From Planctomicrobium piriforme (GTDB taxonomy: Bacteria; Planctomycetota; Planctomycetia; Planctomycetales; Planctomycetaceae): a DNA stretch of 64,000 bases. A program made the position numbers and the translations under genes. The notes beneath the pieces are model-generated. The model did not search any database. It was not told the DNA's origin and saw nothing but the letters and a program-made list of their open reading frames with translations. The stretch covers positions 1 through 64,000 of the forward strand of contig NZ_FOQD01000007.1 in the NCBI RefSeq assembly GCF_900113665.1, in the 5' to 3' direction. This document shows positions 8,157-16,100 of this stretch, in pieces (within the stretch, counting starts at the first letter, position 1; every line of letters starts with the position of its first letter).

Positions 8157-9905
8157 ATGTCTGATACAAAAACTTCGTTCGAGGCGCCCGCCGCTCCGGC
8201 GCTCGAACCCGCTAAGGCGCCGGAGAGCCGCAAAGAGGAACCAATTCTGGATGTCGATCAGATCCAGGGAAATATCTTTCCCGGTTTCAGCAAAGACCAT
8301 CAGACTCTGCTCTTCCTGCGGATCGATGACCCGAGCGATTTCGCAGCGTGGCTTCGCGAGTTCGTCCGCTGTGTTGCGACCACTGAGGAAGTCCTCGCGT
8401 TTAACCGGCTGTTCAAGAGCCTGCGACGGAAGCAACACGGCGAAAACTCTCGGGTACAAGCCTCGTGGGTGAACATTGCCTTCTCCTTCGCGGGGCTCAA
8501 GAAGCTGGAACGACCCAAAATGAATTTGGACGAATTTGCGGATACGGCGTTCACCGACGGATTGTTGAAGCGGGCCATGAGCGGAGAGTTAGGTGACCCA
8601 GTTGGATCCGGCAAGTCGGGTGACCCGGCAAACTGGGTGGTCGGAGGCCCCAAGCGCGAACCCGATGTCGTGCTGATCTTTGCTGCCGATGATCGCAATG
8701 ACTTGAACGATGAGGTGGCCTTCACTGCAACGTCCCTATTTCCTTCCACCGACGCCGGCGGGAAACTTGTGAGGAGTGGGGCCAGCATCCTTTACCGTCA
8801 GGATGGAGACGTTCTTTCTAAACCGCTTGACGGGCATGAACATTTCGGTTTCAAGGACGGGATTTCACAACCTGGAATTCGTGGTCTGTTGCGCGATGGT
8901 ACCCCGTTGACTCCCAGTCAAAACCCACTCAACCCCGGGCAGGGTAAGCCGGGACAGGACCTGCTCTGGCCAGGAGAATTCGTCTTTGGCTATCCCGGGC
9001 AGGACCCGAAGAAGGAAATCGATGAGGCTGGAGCGGACCCGCTGAAAAACAAGAAACGCAAGGCCCCCGCCCGGTTCGCCCGCAACGGCTCATTCCTGGT
9101 CATTCGACGCCTGCATCAGGACGTGGGCGCATTCCATCGCTTCCTGGGAGAACTGGGAACGAGATTCAAGATCCCGCCCGCCTTGGCTGGTGCACGGATG
9201 GTCGGCCGGTGGCCGAGCGGAGCACCGGTAGTGATCTCCCCTGCCGAGGACAACACGAGCTTGGCGGAAGACGATTGCCAAAACAACAACTTCGAGTTCG
9301 CTGACGAAGAGAACAAGAAACCGGCCGAGCCAGTGACGTTGACCGGCGAATTCTGTCCAAACGTGAAGCCACCTGAGCACGATCCAGACGGCGCCAAGCT
9401 CCCTTTCGCGGGGCACATCCGCAAAGCCTACCCGCGAAACGACGAATCTGAGTCGATCCCTGGACTGAACGAGAGCACTACCCAGACACACCGGCTGCTT
9501 CGCCGCGGCATCCCATACGGGCCGCAGTCGGCCTCCGCGCTGGGCGCCCCGTTCGACGACAACGTGGATCGAGGGCTGCTCTTCCTGGCGTATCAGGTCT
9601 CGATCGTCGATCAATTCGAATTTGTCACGAAGAACTGGGTCAACAATCCGGACTTTAAAGACGGAGGGACCGGCTTCGATCCGATTATCGGACAAAATGG
9701 CGACTCAACTCGTCGCCGATCGTTCAAACTCGGACTCCCGGGTGAAACCGCGGCCATTGAAACCGACCAAGATTGGGTGATCCCAACTGGAGGCGGCTAT
9801 TTCTTCGCACCGTCCATCAACTCACTGGTGGCTCTGGCCGGCGACGATGACACCTCGAATGCGGTTCCGAAAGCGAGCAAGCCAAAAAAGAAAAAAAAGA
9901 AGTAG
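8157..9905 (+). CDS. DyP-type haem peroxidase with lysine tail
   Basis: Dye-decolourising peroxidases use H2O2 to oxidise phenols, dyes and lignin-like compounds. The hallmark GxxDG motif is present as GFKDGISQPG (residues 231-240). The proximal histidine is probably His420 in GHIRKAYPR, followed by the arginine-containing HRLLRRGIPYG and the C-terminal GLLFLAYQVSIVDQFEF block. The N-terminal DVDQIQGNIFPGF strand is also typical. The length of 582 residues is long for the family because of acidic and proline-rich insertions and a C-terminal tail ending in six lysines. There is no Sec or Tat signal. GGAGAAACG precedes the ATG at good spacing. It lies 74 bases after the ferritin-like gene in the same run. 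The lysine tail sits in a near-homopolymeric A tract (9882-9903), so the exact end could be affected by a sequencing indel. Confidence 0.93.
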   Translation: MSDTKTSFEAPAAPALEPAKAPESRKEEPILDVDQIQGNIFPGFSKDHQTLLFLRIDDPSDFAAWLREFVRCVATTEEVLAFNRLFKSLRRKQHGENSRVQASWVNIAFSFAGLKKLERPKMNLDEFADTAFTDGLLKRAMSGELGDPVGSGKSGDPANWVVGGPKREPDVVLIFAADDRNDLNDEVAFTATSLFPSTDAGGKLVRSGASILYRQDGDVLSKPLDGHEHFGFKDGISQPGIRGLLRDGTPLTPSQNPLNPGQGKPGQDLLWPGEFVFGYPGQDPKKEIDEAGADPLKNKKRKAPARFARNGSFLVIRRLHQDVGAFHRFLGELGTRFKIPPALAGARMVGRWPSGAPVVISPAEDNTSLAEDDCQNNNFEFADEENKKPAEPVTLTGEFCPNVKPPEHDPDGAKLPFAGHIRKAYPRNDESESIPGLNESTTQTHRLLRRGIPYGPQSASALGAPFDDNVDRGLLFLAYQVSIVDQFEFVTKNWVNNPDFKDGGTGFDPIIGQNGDSTRRRSFKLGLPGETAAIETDQDWVIPTGGGYFFAPSINSLVALAGDDDTSNAVPKASKPKKKKKK

Positions 9906-10066
9906 TGGACATCTACCTTTCATGTTCGTGATCAGTATTCCGACGGCCCGTCGGCTACGGGCAATTGTGTCATTGACCTTCTGAAATCCAATCCCTGACA
10001 GGGCATTCGTACGGGCACATCATCTTCGCGATGCCCATTTTCGCAGGGGCCAGAGAGGAGAACTAA

Positions 10067-12412
10067 GTGGCAGCATTGATCGATCCCGTCGTCGCACTCT
10101 GCACGCGGTTCGCCACAAGCGACCGATGGAAAGCGCTGATGCTCAAGCACGGACTGAACCTGGCTGCGGCGAATTTGCCCCAGGCGCTCAGCGACGCATT
10201 GACCATCGATCGCAGCCTGAATGGCTTCGGTGATTTCGCGAATGACGGCGTGCGAGCGATCGAACCCGGGTTGCCGTCGCGGAGTTTGCTCTTTCATGTT
10301 CTCGCGTCGCCCAACGTGTTGCAGGACCCCGCCGGCCTGCCGCTCGATCTCTTCCCAACTCCCGCTGAGCTGGACGCGGTCGAGAACTACATCTTTGGCG
10401 TGCAGAAGCTGAAACTGGCCGACCTAATCGCACGATTTCCCGGCAGACGTTTCGCCGTCGTTGTATTCGCGTGCGAGTACCGCCCCGCCCCCGAGACGAC
10501 TCATCGGCAACATGCTGACATGGTCTATTCCAGAACCGGCAATGCGCGGGTGGGAAATCGACCGGCGCGCTATGTGCCGGATTTCCGCGGCTTTCACCCC
10601 GAAGTCCCGGCGGAGCCGTTCGGCATCGCGGTCTCTCCCGCACGATACGCCGCTTATCTCGCTGTCGAACTGCCGGGAAACGCCTCGGATGTTCATCGCA
10701 TGGGCAATGCCACCGGAGATGCGAATCGCAAGTTCTGGATCCCGGTCCACAAGTTATTTCCCGGCCGCGAGTGCCTGGACCAACTGAACCTTACGGTGGC
10801 CTTCAAAGCATTCCATGTCAACGAGAAGATCTTTCGCGCCCAGAAATTGCTGGGCAATAATAACCCGCCAAGCGCACCACCGTACCGCATCACCAAGGGG
10901 CTGGCCGAACTATCGACTGATGCTGATCTGGGGCCGGGCTGGGTCGTTCCGGTGGATCATCCCCATTTCGTGGAGCAGGCCAAGGATTCCGCCGGAAAGG
11001 ACGTCACGTTTCTGGTCCCAAACAAGCCGGGGAACTGGGCGACGGTCGATTTATGGAGCATTTTCAATACAAAGTCCGCTCCCGAGTACCTCCACGCCCG
11101 CACGGAAGTGCTGCCCGACGGAACTCGCCGCGATCTTAATCAAGTCAATGCCCCGTCGACAGCATTTCCACAGGATCGTCCGGTTGAGGCCCGGGTGAGA
11201 AAAGGGGGATACCAGGCCTTGCACTACGTTGATTTCACAGCGGACGGGTTTGTCGACGTTGCATGTCCTGCAGTCCAAGGAGTGCAAGGCGTGGATGCAG
11301 AGTCTGTCCCCGCATATTCAATCGTTGCCGCGCCGGATTTCTTTCCCGCAACCGGTCAGCGCGAACTCATGGAATGGGTGCAATCCAATGCCATCCCCAA
11401 TCCGGTTTTCAAGGATCAGATTTGGGGAAGTGCGCCCCCGGAATCTTTAAACAATCAGAGGTTTCCGGCCAACCTCCAGATGCCTGGAAGTCCGTTCGTC
11501 AAAAGCGACACGTCCATCACGGCGATCGTCGGGCTGCCTCATCCGAATTCGACAAGTCCCGCCGCTGGTTCGGGTTTGCTGCGTCGTCAATCGCACATGA
11601 CCGACGATGGCGCGGGCGTGTTTTCGCCAGGCTGGGAGGTTAGTCGGGACACCATGAACGGCACGCAACACCTTGCGGCTTACGGTCTGGGAAGCCCGTT
11701 TCCGGAAGATTCGAAGTTGTGTGCTGCGCTGAGTTCGTTTTGGCCGGCGGTTGCTCCCGACGTCACGCGCACCATGGATACAGCACAAAAGGCCAATCTT
11801 TCGGGTACCGTCATTCCGATGACCGACACCGAGATCGGACAGGTCGGCGGGCTTCCCTGGGACGGTGTTTCGGGACCGGTCGTGATTGTCGAGGGAGGTC
11901 AGGCGTTTGCAGAATACAATAGCTTTGCCCATGCCGACTACGCGCGAAATGCCATGGCAGACAAATTCTCCATTCGATTGACTTCGAAGGTCGATTTCCA
12001 TGCGTACTCCAGTCGAATTTTCGGAATGCTTTGCGGTTATTTGGCGCTGGGAGTCGAACGCACCTCCCCGGCCGCGAATCCTGTTGTGACAAATGCCCAA
12101 GGCCTGACAACTGAACGACTGCAATGGATCGTGCTTTCATTCAACGAACTCAACACAGGAGATCCGGAGTTGACGCAGGCCACGATTGACACCGGCAAAA
12201 ATCCCAACGGTCCTCTTTTCCGTACTACGGTCTTCCGGGCGACCGATAATCACGGCGATCCGATCCCCTTTTCGACACCCGCGAACTTCCAGAAACGCCG
12301 GATCCCAATTAGCGGCCGCCTCGAATTGATCTTGGCCCCCACTGACAAGGTGGTTTTCCTGAAGAGACCCGGCGAACTCAAGTGGAGGCTTGGTGTCGTC
12401 AAGTTCGTTTGA
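10067..12412 (+). CDS. Large conserved-looking protein of unknown function, coupled to a flavoprotein
   Basis: I do not recognise a domain with confidence. The 781-residue product begins at GTG behind a strong GAGGAGAA. It has no signal peptide or membrane segment and looks like a large globular soluble enzyme rich in proline, aspartate and aromatic turns. Visible landmarks are GFGDFANDGVRAIEPGLPSR near residue 55, FKAFHVNEKIFRAQ near 250, DDGAGVFSPGWEVSRD near 520 and DSKLCAALSSFWPAVAPD near 560. The last two vaguely recall the cofactor region of LodA/GoxA quinone oxidases, but the expected cysteine is not in the expected place. The following FAD oxidoreductase starts inside this gene, so the two are translationally coupled, the arrangement LodA shows with LodB. 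A role as an oxidoreductase matured by the flavoprotein is a hypothesis only. Confidence 0.6.
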   Translation: MAALIDPVVALCTRFATSDRWKALMLKHGLNLAAANLPQALSDALTIDRSLNGFGDFANDGVRAIEPGLPSRSLLFHVLASPNVLQDPAGLPLDLFPTPAELDAVENYIFGVQKLKLADLIARFPGRRFAVVVFACEYRPAPETTHRQHADMVYSRTGNARVGNRPARYVPDFRGFHPEVPAEPFGIAVSPARYAAYLAVELPGNASDVHRMGNATGDANRKFWIPVHKLFPGRECLDQLNLTVAFKAFHVNEKIFRAQKLLGNNNPPSAPPYRITKGLAELSTDADLGPGWVVPVDHPHFVEQAKDSAGKDVTFLVPNKPGNWATVDLWSIFNTKSAPEYLHARTEVLPDGTRRDLNQVNAPSTAFPQDRPVEARVRKGGYQALHYVDFTADGFVDVACPAVQGVQGVDAESVPAYSIVAAPDFFPATGQRELMEWVQSNAIPNPVFKDQIWGSAPPESLNNQRFPANLQMPGSPFVKSDTSITAIVGLPHPNSTSPAAGSGLLRRQSHMTDDGAGVFSPGWEVSRDTMNGTQHLAAYGLGSPFPEDSKLCAALSSFWPAVAPDVTRTMDTAQKANLSGTVIPMTDTEIGQVGGLPWDGVSGPVVIVEGGQAFAEYNSFAHADYARNAMADKFSIRLTSKVDFHAYSSRIFGMLCGYLALGVERTSPAANPVVTNAQGLTTERLQWIVLSFNELNTGDPELTQATIDTGKNPNGPLFRTTVFRATDNHGDPIPFSTPANFQKRRIPISGRLELILAPTDKVVFLKRPGELKWRLGVVKFV

Positions 12413-13457
12413 TGCCGACTTGCTTATCCTGGGGGGCGGACCCGCAGGCTGCGCCGCCGCCATCACGGCCGCGATGGCCGGGGTGACGACGATTCTGCTC
12501 GAACGGGAATCGTTCCCGCGGCAGGCGCCGGGTGAGTCAGTCCATCCCGGCGTACAGGCGCTCTTCCGCCAGCTCGGAATCGAGTCCGAGGTCCTCGCGG
12601 CAGATTTTCTCCGCCACCCCGGGCACGTTGTGCAGGCGGGGGGGCACGAGCAGTATTTTCCGTTTGGAGCGGACGACACCGGACCATGGCTCGGCTTTCA
12701 ACTCTGGCGAGCCGAATTCGACGCCATCCTGCTCGCGCGATCGACGGCTGCCGGCGTGTCGGTGATTCGGCCACGACAGGCAACGGGGCTGTTATTTGAA
12801 AACGGCGAGATCGTCGGAGTCGAAACCCTCCACGGCGCGTTCCGGACGAGATTCGTGGTCGTCGCCACCGGCCGGCGCCGCTCTGTTGCCCGCTGCCTCA
12901 ATCTCGATTGGGATCGTCGCGGCCCGGTCCGCAGGGCATGGTATGGCTATGCGATGGGGAACTGCCCAGCCCGCGCGGAAATTCCAGCGCTGTCGACTGA
13001 CGCGGCCGGATGGACTTGGGTCGCTCGCGTTCGTCCCAACATCTTCGCGTGGACTCGGCTGAACTTTGACGCGTCCCGGCCCTCTCCCGTGTGGCTGCCT
13101 GCGGAGTTGGCAACGCTGAAACCGCTCGCGCCGACCCTGGGCGCCGACGTCTCCTGGGAGGTTGTTCGCAAACCGGCGGGGGCAGGATATTTTCTCGTCG
13201 GGGACGCTGCTGCTGTCCTCGATCCTGCGGCCGGGCACGGAATCTTGAAGGGGCTCATGTCCGGAATCTTCGTCGGCCATTTGGTGGCCGAGATCCTTGG
13301 CGGCGCGATTTCAGCGTCAGCGGCTGCCGATGCCTATTCCAGTTGGGTTCATGAGTGGTTTCGTCGCGATGTTGCCGAATTGGATGCTCGCTATTCCAGA
13401 TTTGGAGCGAGTCGGAGCAATGACTCAATCGAGCCTGCTCATGGAAACGTGGGTTGA
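12393..13457 (+). CDS. FAD-dependent oxidoreductase, tryptophan-halogenase/LodB-like fold
   Basis: The N-terminal Rossmann motif ILGGGPAGCAAAI binds FAD. The RQAPGESVHPGV segment and the C-terminal GDAAAVLDPAAGHG motif place it among the flavin monooxygenase, tryptophan halogenase and LodB-like group. The length is about 355 residues, shorter than true tryptophan halogenases (about 500), and the halogenase-specific WxWxIP motif is not seen (GWTWVARV is the nearest). GTG 12393 is preferred because GGAGG lies just upstream. A TTG three bases earlier is too close to it. The start overlaps the preceding 781-residue gene by 20 bases, which suggests coupled translation and a shared job. It closes the oxidative gene run. 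Options are post-translational maturation of its partner, as LodB does for LodA, or hydroxylation of a small molecule. Confidence 0.82.
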   Translation: MSSSSFDADLLILGGGPAGCAAAITAAMAGVTTILLERESFPRQAPGESVHPGVQALFRQLGIESEVLAADFLRHPGHVVQAGGHEQYFPFGADDTGPWLGFQLWRAEFDAILLARSTAAGVSVIRPRQATGLLFENGEIVGVETLHGAFRTRFVVVATGRRRSVARCLNLDWDRRGPVRRAWYGYAMGNCPARAEIPALSTDAAGWTWVARVRPNIFAWTRLNFDASRPSPVWLPAELATLKPLAPTLGADVSWEVVRKPAGAGYFLVGDAAAVLDPAAGHGILKGLMSGIFVGHLVAEILGGAISASAAADAYSSWVHEWFRRDVAELDARYSRFGASRSNDSIEPAHGNVG

Positions 13458-13840
13458 TGCTCGGAACCGTCGTGTCCAATAGATATTTCCGAGGTCAGAT
13501 CATGCTGTCATCGCGACTTGCAATTGATTTGGCAGCGAGACTATTGCATGAAGTTGCCCGGTTCAGAGTTGCTATGACGGCGGATGGAGCCCACGAAAGG
13601 AAAGGGTAGCAATGCCCCAAATCGCGGTGGTATTCTCAAGTAGCGAATCTGAGGTGTGACTGACTAAGGACTGAAGGCGTAAGCTACGCCGTCTTCCCCT
13701 CAAATCCTTGCACCAAACTACCAATCAACGACTTCACTTCCACCTGGTCCAGCCCTAGCTACTCGCCCTCTTCGGGTTCTTCCTTTACCACTAGAGTCAG
13801 TTATGGACTCAAGTGTTGATGTTGCTCTAGTTTTGTGTGG
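13458..13840. other. Intergenic region at the edge of the oxidative cluster
   Basis: No convincing gene is seen. A small inverted repeat GGCGTA-AGC-TACGCC lies near 13677-13691, and GAGTC-N7-GACTC near 13795-13811, just upstream of the transposase fragment. Either could be remnants of insertion-sequence ends, but no complete terminal repeat pair can be matched. Confidence 0.4.
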
Positions 13841-13985
13841 ATGAGCAAGCCACGGACGGCCTCCCCCAGTGATGTCACCGACGACGAATGGGCCTTTCTG
13901 GCCCCGTATCTGGCCTTGGTTCGCGAGGATGCCCCGCAACGGGTGTATTCGCTCAGAGCCGTGTTCAATGCCATGCGGTGGCTGT
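13841..13985 (+). mobile_element. IS5-family transposase N-terminal fragment
   Basis: About 48 codons read MSKPRTASPSDVTDDEWAFL and continue with ALVREDAPQR and SLRAVFNAMRWL. This is the characteristic N-terminus of IS5-group transposases (S-D-x-x-D-x-E-W and R-x-V-F-N-x-x-R-W). The similarity stops abruptly at about 13983, where the sequence becomes the reverse-oriented integrase remnant. The DDE catalytic core is therefore absent and the element cannot move by itself. It is either a deletion scar of an IS copy that landed in the integrase gene or a product of recombination. Confidence 0.75.
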
Positions 13986-14733
13986 GCAGCAGGCGGTTGG
14001 CGAGATCGAGATCATCTGGCAGCAGGAGGTGGGTCAGTTCCCCCGGACGGAGCCCGGTCAGCATCAAGGTCAGAAAAACCGGGAACTGCCGGTGGTCGCA
14101 GGCTTCCATGAACTGCTTTTCCTACTCAGCCGTAAAAAGCACAATCGGCTTCGAATCCTCCACCGGAATTCGCTCCAGTTGCAGAACAGCAAACGGATTC
14201 TCCGAGTACGGAGACAGGTTCCGACGTTTGGCTGCAAAGTTGAACAGCGATCGGCAGGTCTGCAGGATGTAGAGAATGCCTTTGTCGAGCAGCGGGCGCA
14301 CGGGCGAGTTTGGATGCCCGTTGGGAGCGATCAGAAGGTTCCTCAGGTACCGAACAAACTGCTCAGCGTGTTCGACTCGGAACCGATCACTTCGTTCAGG
14401 CACACGCCCCTGTTCAACGAAATTCAGCAGGTGCTGGGTCGCGGCTCGGTATCGGCGGACCGTCTGAACGGAGGACCGAACAATCTCTTCGTGGCGTTTC
14501 AACCACCGAGCCTGGAGGGCGACAATTTTGACCGGTTCAAAGCTCAACGCCGCCGGCATGGTTGATGCCAACTGGCCGTTGATCTGTGCTGCGAGTTGCT
14601 CCGCGGTCTTCTTGTCTGCTCCAACTCGGGGGCGGTGTCGCACCCCGTTCTCGCGGTAAGTGAGGTACCAGACCTTGCTGCGGAGATCGCCGCGGACTTT
14701 ACCAACTCGAAACGACTGTGAGTTGACCTTCAT
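13981..14733 (-). pseudogene. Tyrosine recombinase/integrase, decayed
   Basis: The reading frame begins at ATG 14733 and shows an N-terminal DNA-binding region followed by a SAM-like core-binding domain (VKIVALQARWLKRHEE, TVRRYRAATQHLLNF). An in-frame TAG at 14122-14124 interrupts it after LFTAE. The same frame then continues with EKQFMEACDHRQFPVFLTL and TGLRPGELTHLLLPDDLDL, the first catalytic arginine region. Family members normally read straight through this point with a glutamate, so a GAG to TAG change is likely. At about 13981 the frame runs into IS5 transposase sequence on the other strand. The HxxR and tyrosine regions are lost. It sits directly downstream of the tRNA-Ser 3' end, the usual place for an island integrase. 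Confidence 0.85.
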
Positions 14734-14823
14734 GAGGGCTCCGTTCAGAGAATGTCCCCACTACAAAACGCCACAAACAGCGCCACAAAGGGGGTTCTCT
14801 GAGGAGGCCTCAGAAACGCAAAT

Positions 14824-14855
14824 GCCCTTGAGTCAAATAGTTATGACTCAAGGGC
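14824..14855 (-). terminator. Hairpin downstream of tRNA-Ser
   Basis: A perfect 12-base inverted repeat (GCCCTTGAGTCA, 14824-14835, and TGACTCAAGGGC, 14844-14855) with an 8-base loop lies 12 bases past the tRNA 3' end. On the minus strand it is followed by a T-rich ATTTGCGTTTC. It is probably the tRNA terminator, although the T run is interrupted. Confidence 0.6.
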
Positions 14856-14866
14856 AAGCACATCAG

Positions 14867-14953
<87 letters not shown>

Positions 14954-14974
14954 GGAAATCGTCTTGCGGACGAC

Positions 14975-15199
14975 TTATTCTGCTGCTGCTTCGGCTTCGG
15001 CAGGGGCTGCTTCGTCGCGTCCGGCGACGAGCAGTGAGCGTGATTTCAGGCGGTCTTCGATCTGGCGGACGCGGGCGTTGGCTTTGCGCCACATCGCCTG
15101 TTTCTTGGGGATCTTGCCGTCCAGGGATTTTTCGATGTCGCCGAGGGCGGTTTTGGCGCGATCGAGTTGCAGCTGTAAGGCGTCTTGCTTCAATGGCAT
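14975..15199 (-). CDS. Small coiled-coil protein, unknown function
   Basis: The 74-residue product is very rich in Lys, Arg, Gln, Glu and Ala. It is predicted by eye to be almost all helix or coiled coil (LKQDALQLQLDRAKTALGD, RVRQIEDRLKSR) with an alanine/glutamate-rich tail. ATG 15199 follows a GAAAGAAA stretch. An in-frame GTG at 15214 would add five residues. It lies between tRNA-Ser and pdxJ on the same strand and is not part of the island. No function can be assigned. Confidence 0.65.
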   Translation of the reverse strand: MPLKQDALQLQLDRAKTALGDIEKSLDGKIPKKQAMWRKANARVRQIEDRLKSRSLLVAGRDEAAPAEAEAAAE

Positions 15200-15346
15200 C
15201 GGTATTTCTTTCACAACAAGTCAGGCCGGTCGACCGGGACCGGGGAGCCCTGTATTCTTGCAGGTGCTCGAATTCCGTTCAACGCTGATTGATTTCTCGC
15301 GTTTCAAGTATCGGCTGTTGTCCCGAAAGCCTGATGTGGAAGCGGT

Positions 15347-16063
15347 TTAGCCTGAAACGAGGGTTTTCATCTCGCGCACCGCCTGCTGGAAACCGACCAT
15401 GACGGCCCGGGCGACGATGCTGTGGCCGATATTCAGTTCACCGACGCCGTGAATGCGGGCGACTGGGATCACATTGCGGTAGGTCAGGCCGTGGCCCATG
15501 TGCAGTAGAAGACCGTGGTCGAGGGCGGCTTTGCCTGCTGACTGCAGAATGATCAGTTCCCGTTGCTGCTGCTCGGGGGTGGGGGCATCGGCGTAGCGGC
15601 CGGTGTGAAGTTCCACGGCCTGGGCTCCGAGGGCCTTCGAGGCGGAGATTTGAGCTTCGTCGGGATCGATGAACAGACTGACTTCGATCCCTGCCGCGAG
15701 CAACTGATCGACGCAGCGTCTGACGCGGTCGCGGTTGCCCAGCACATCGAGCCCCCCTTCCGTGGTCACTTCTTCCCGCTTCTCTGGAACCAGGGTGCAT
15801 TGGTGCGGGTGCGTGGAGAGTGCGATGCGGGTGATGGCTTCTTCAGCCGCCATCTCCAGGTTCAGTTTCACCTGCACGGTGTCTTTTAGAACCCGAAGAT
15901 CACGATCCTGGATATGCCGGCGGTCTTCGCGGAGGTGGACCGTGATGGCATCGGCTCCCCCCAGTTCGGCGAGTGCCGCTGCCCAGACCGGATCTGGTTC
16001 AATGGTCCGCCGAGCCTGCCGAATGGTCGCCACATGATCGATGTTCACGCCGAGTCGCGCCAT
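15347..16063 (-). CDS. pdxJ: Pyridoxine 5'-phosphate synthase
   Basis: PdxJ condenses 1-deoxy-D-xylulose 5-phosphate with 3-amino-2-oxopropyl phosphate to give pyridoxine 5'-phosphate, the last ring-forming step of the DXP-dependent vitamin B6 pathway. The 238-residue length and N-terminus LGVNIDHVATIRQARR are typical. HLREDRRHI, the glutamate-bearing NLEMAAE, VPEKREEVTTEGGLDV, SLFIDPD, AVELHTGRYAD and the C-terminal GELNIGHSIVARAV phosphate-binding loop are all present. AGGTG lies upstream of the ATG. It follows gcvT by 37 bases on the same strand, so the two may share a transcript. Confidence 0.97.
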   Translation of the reverse strand: MARLGVNIDHVATIRQARRTIEPDPVWAAALAELGGADAITVHLREDRRHIQDRDLRVLKDTVQVKLNLEMAAEEAITRIALSTHPHQCTLVPEKREEVTTEGGLDVLGNRDRVRRCVDQLLAAGIEVSLFIDPDEAQISASKALGAQAVELHTGRYADAPTPEQQQRELIILQSAGKAALDHGLLLHMGHGLTYRNVIPVARIHGVGELNIGHSIVARAVMVGFQQAVREMKTLVSG

Positions 16064-16100
16064 GTTTTCGCACCTGCTACGAGAGTGAATGAAAAGAGAG

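Noticed and set aside
10067..12412. Confident LodA-family quinone oxidase
   Set aside because: The N-terminal and cofactor motifs do not align clearly and the cysteine is displaced; kept only as a hypothesis.
12393..13457. Flavin-dependent tryptophan halogenase
   Set aside because: The FAD motifs fit, but the protein is too short and lacks the halogenase WxWxIP motif, so only a general FAD oxidoreductase call is supported.
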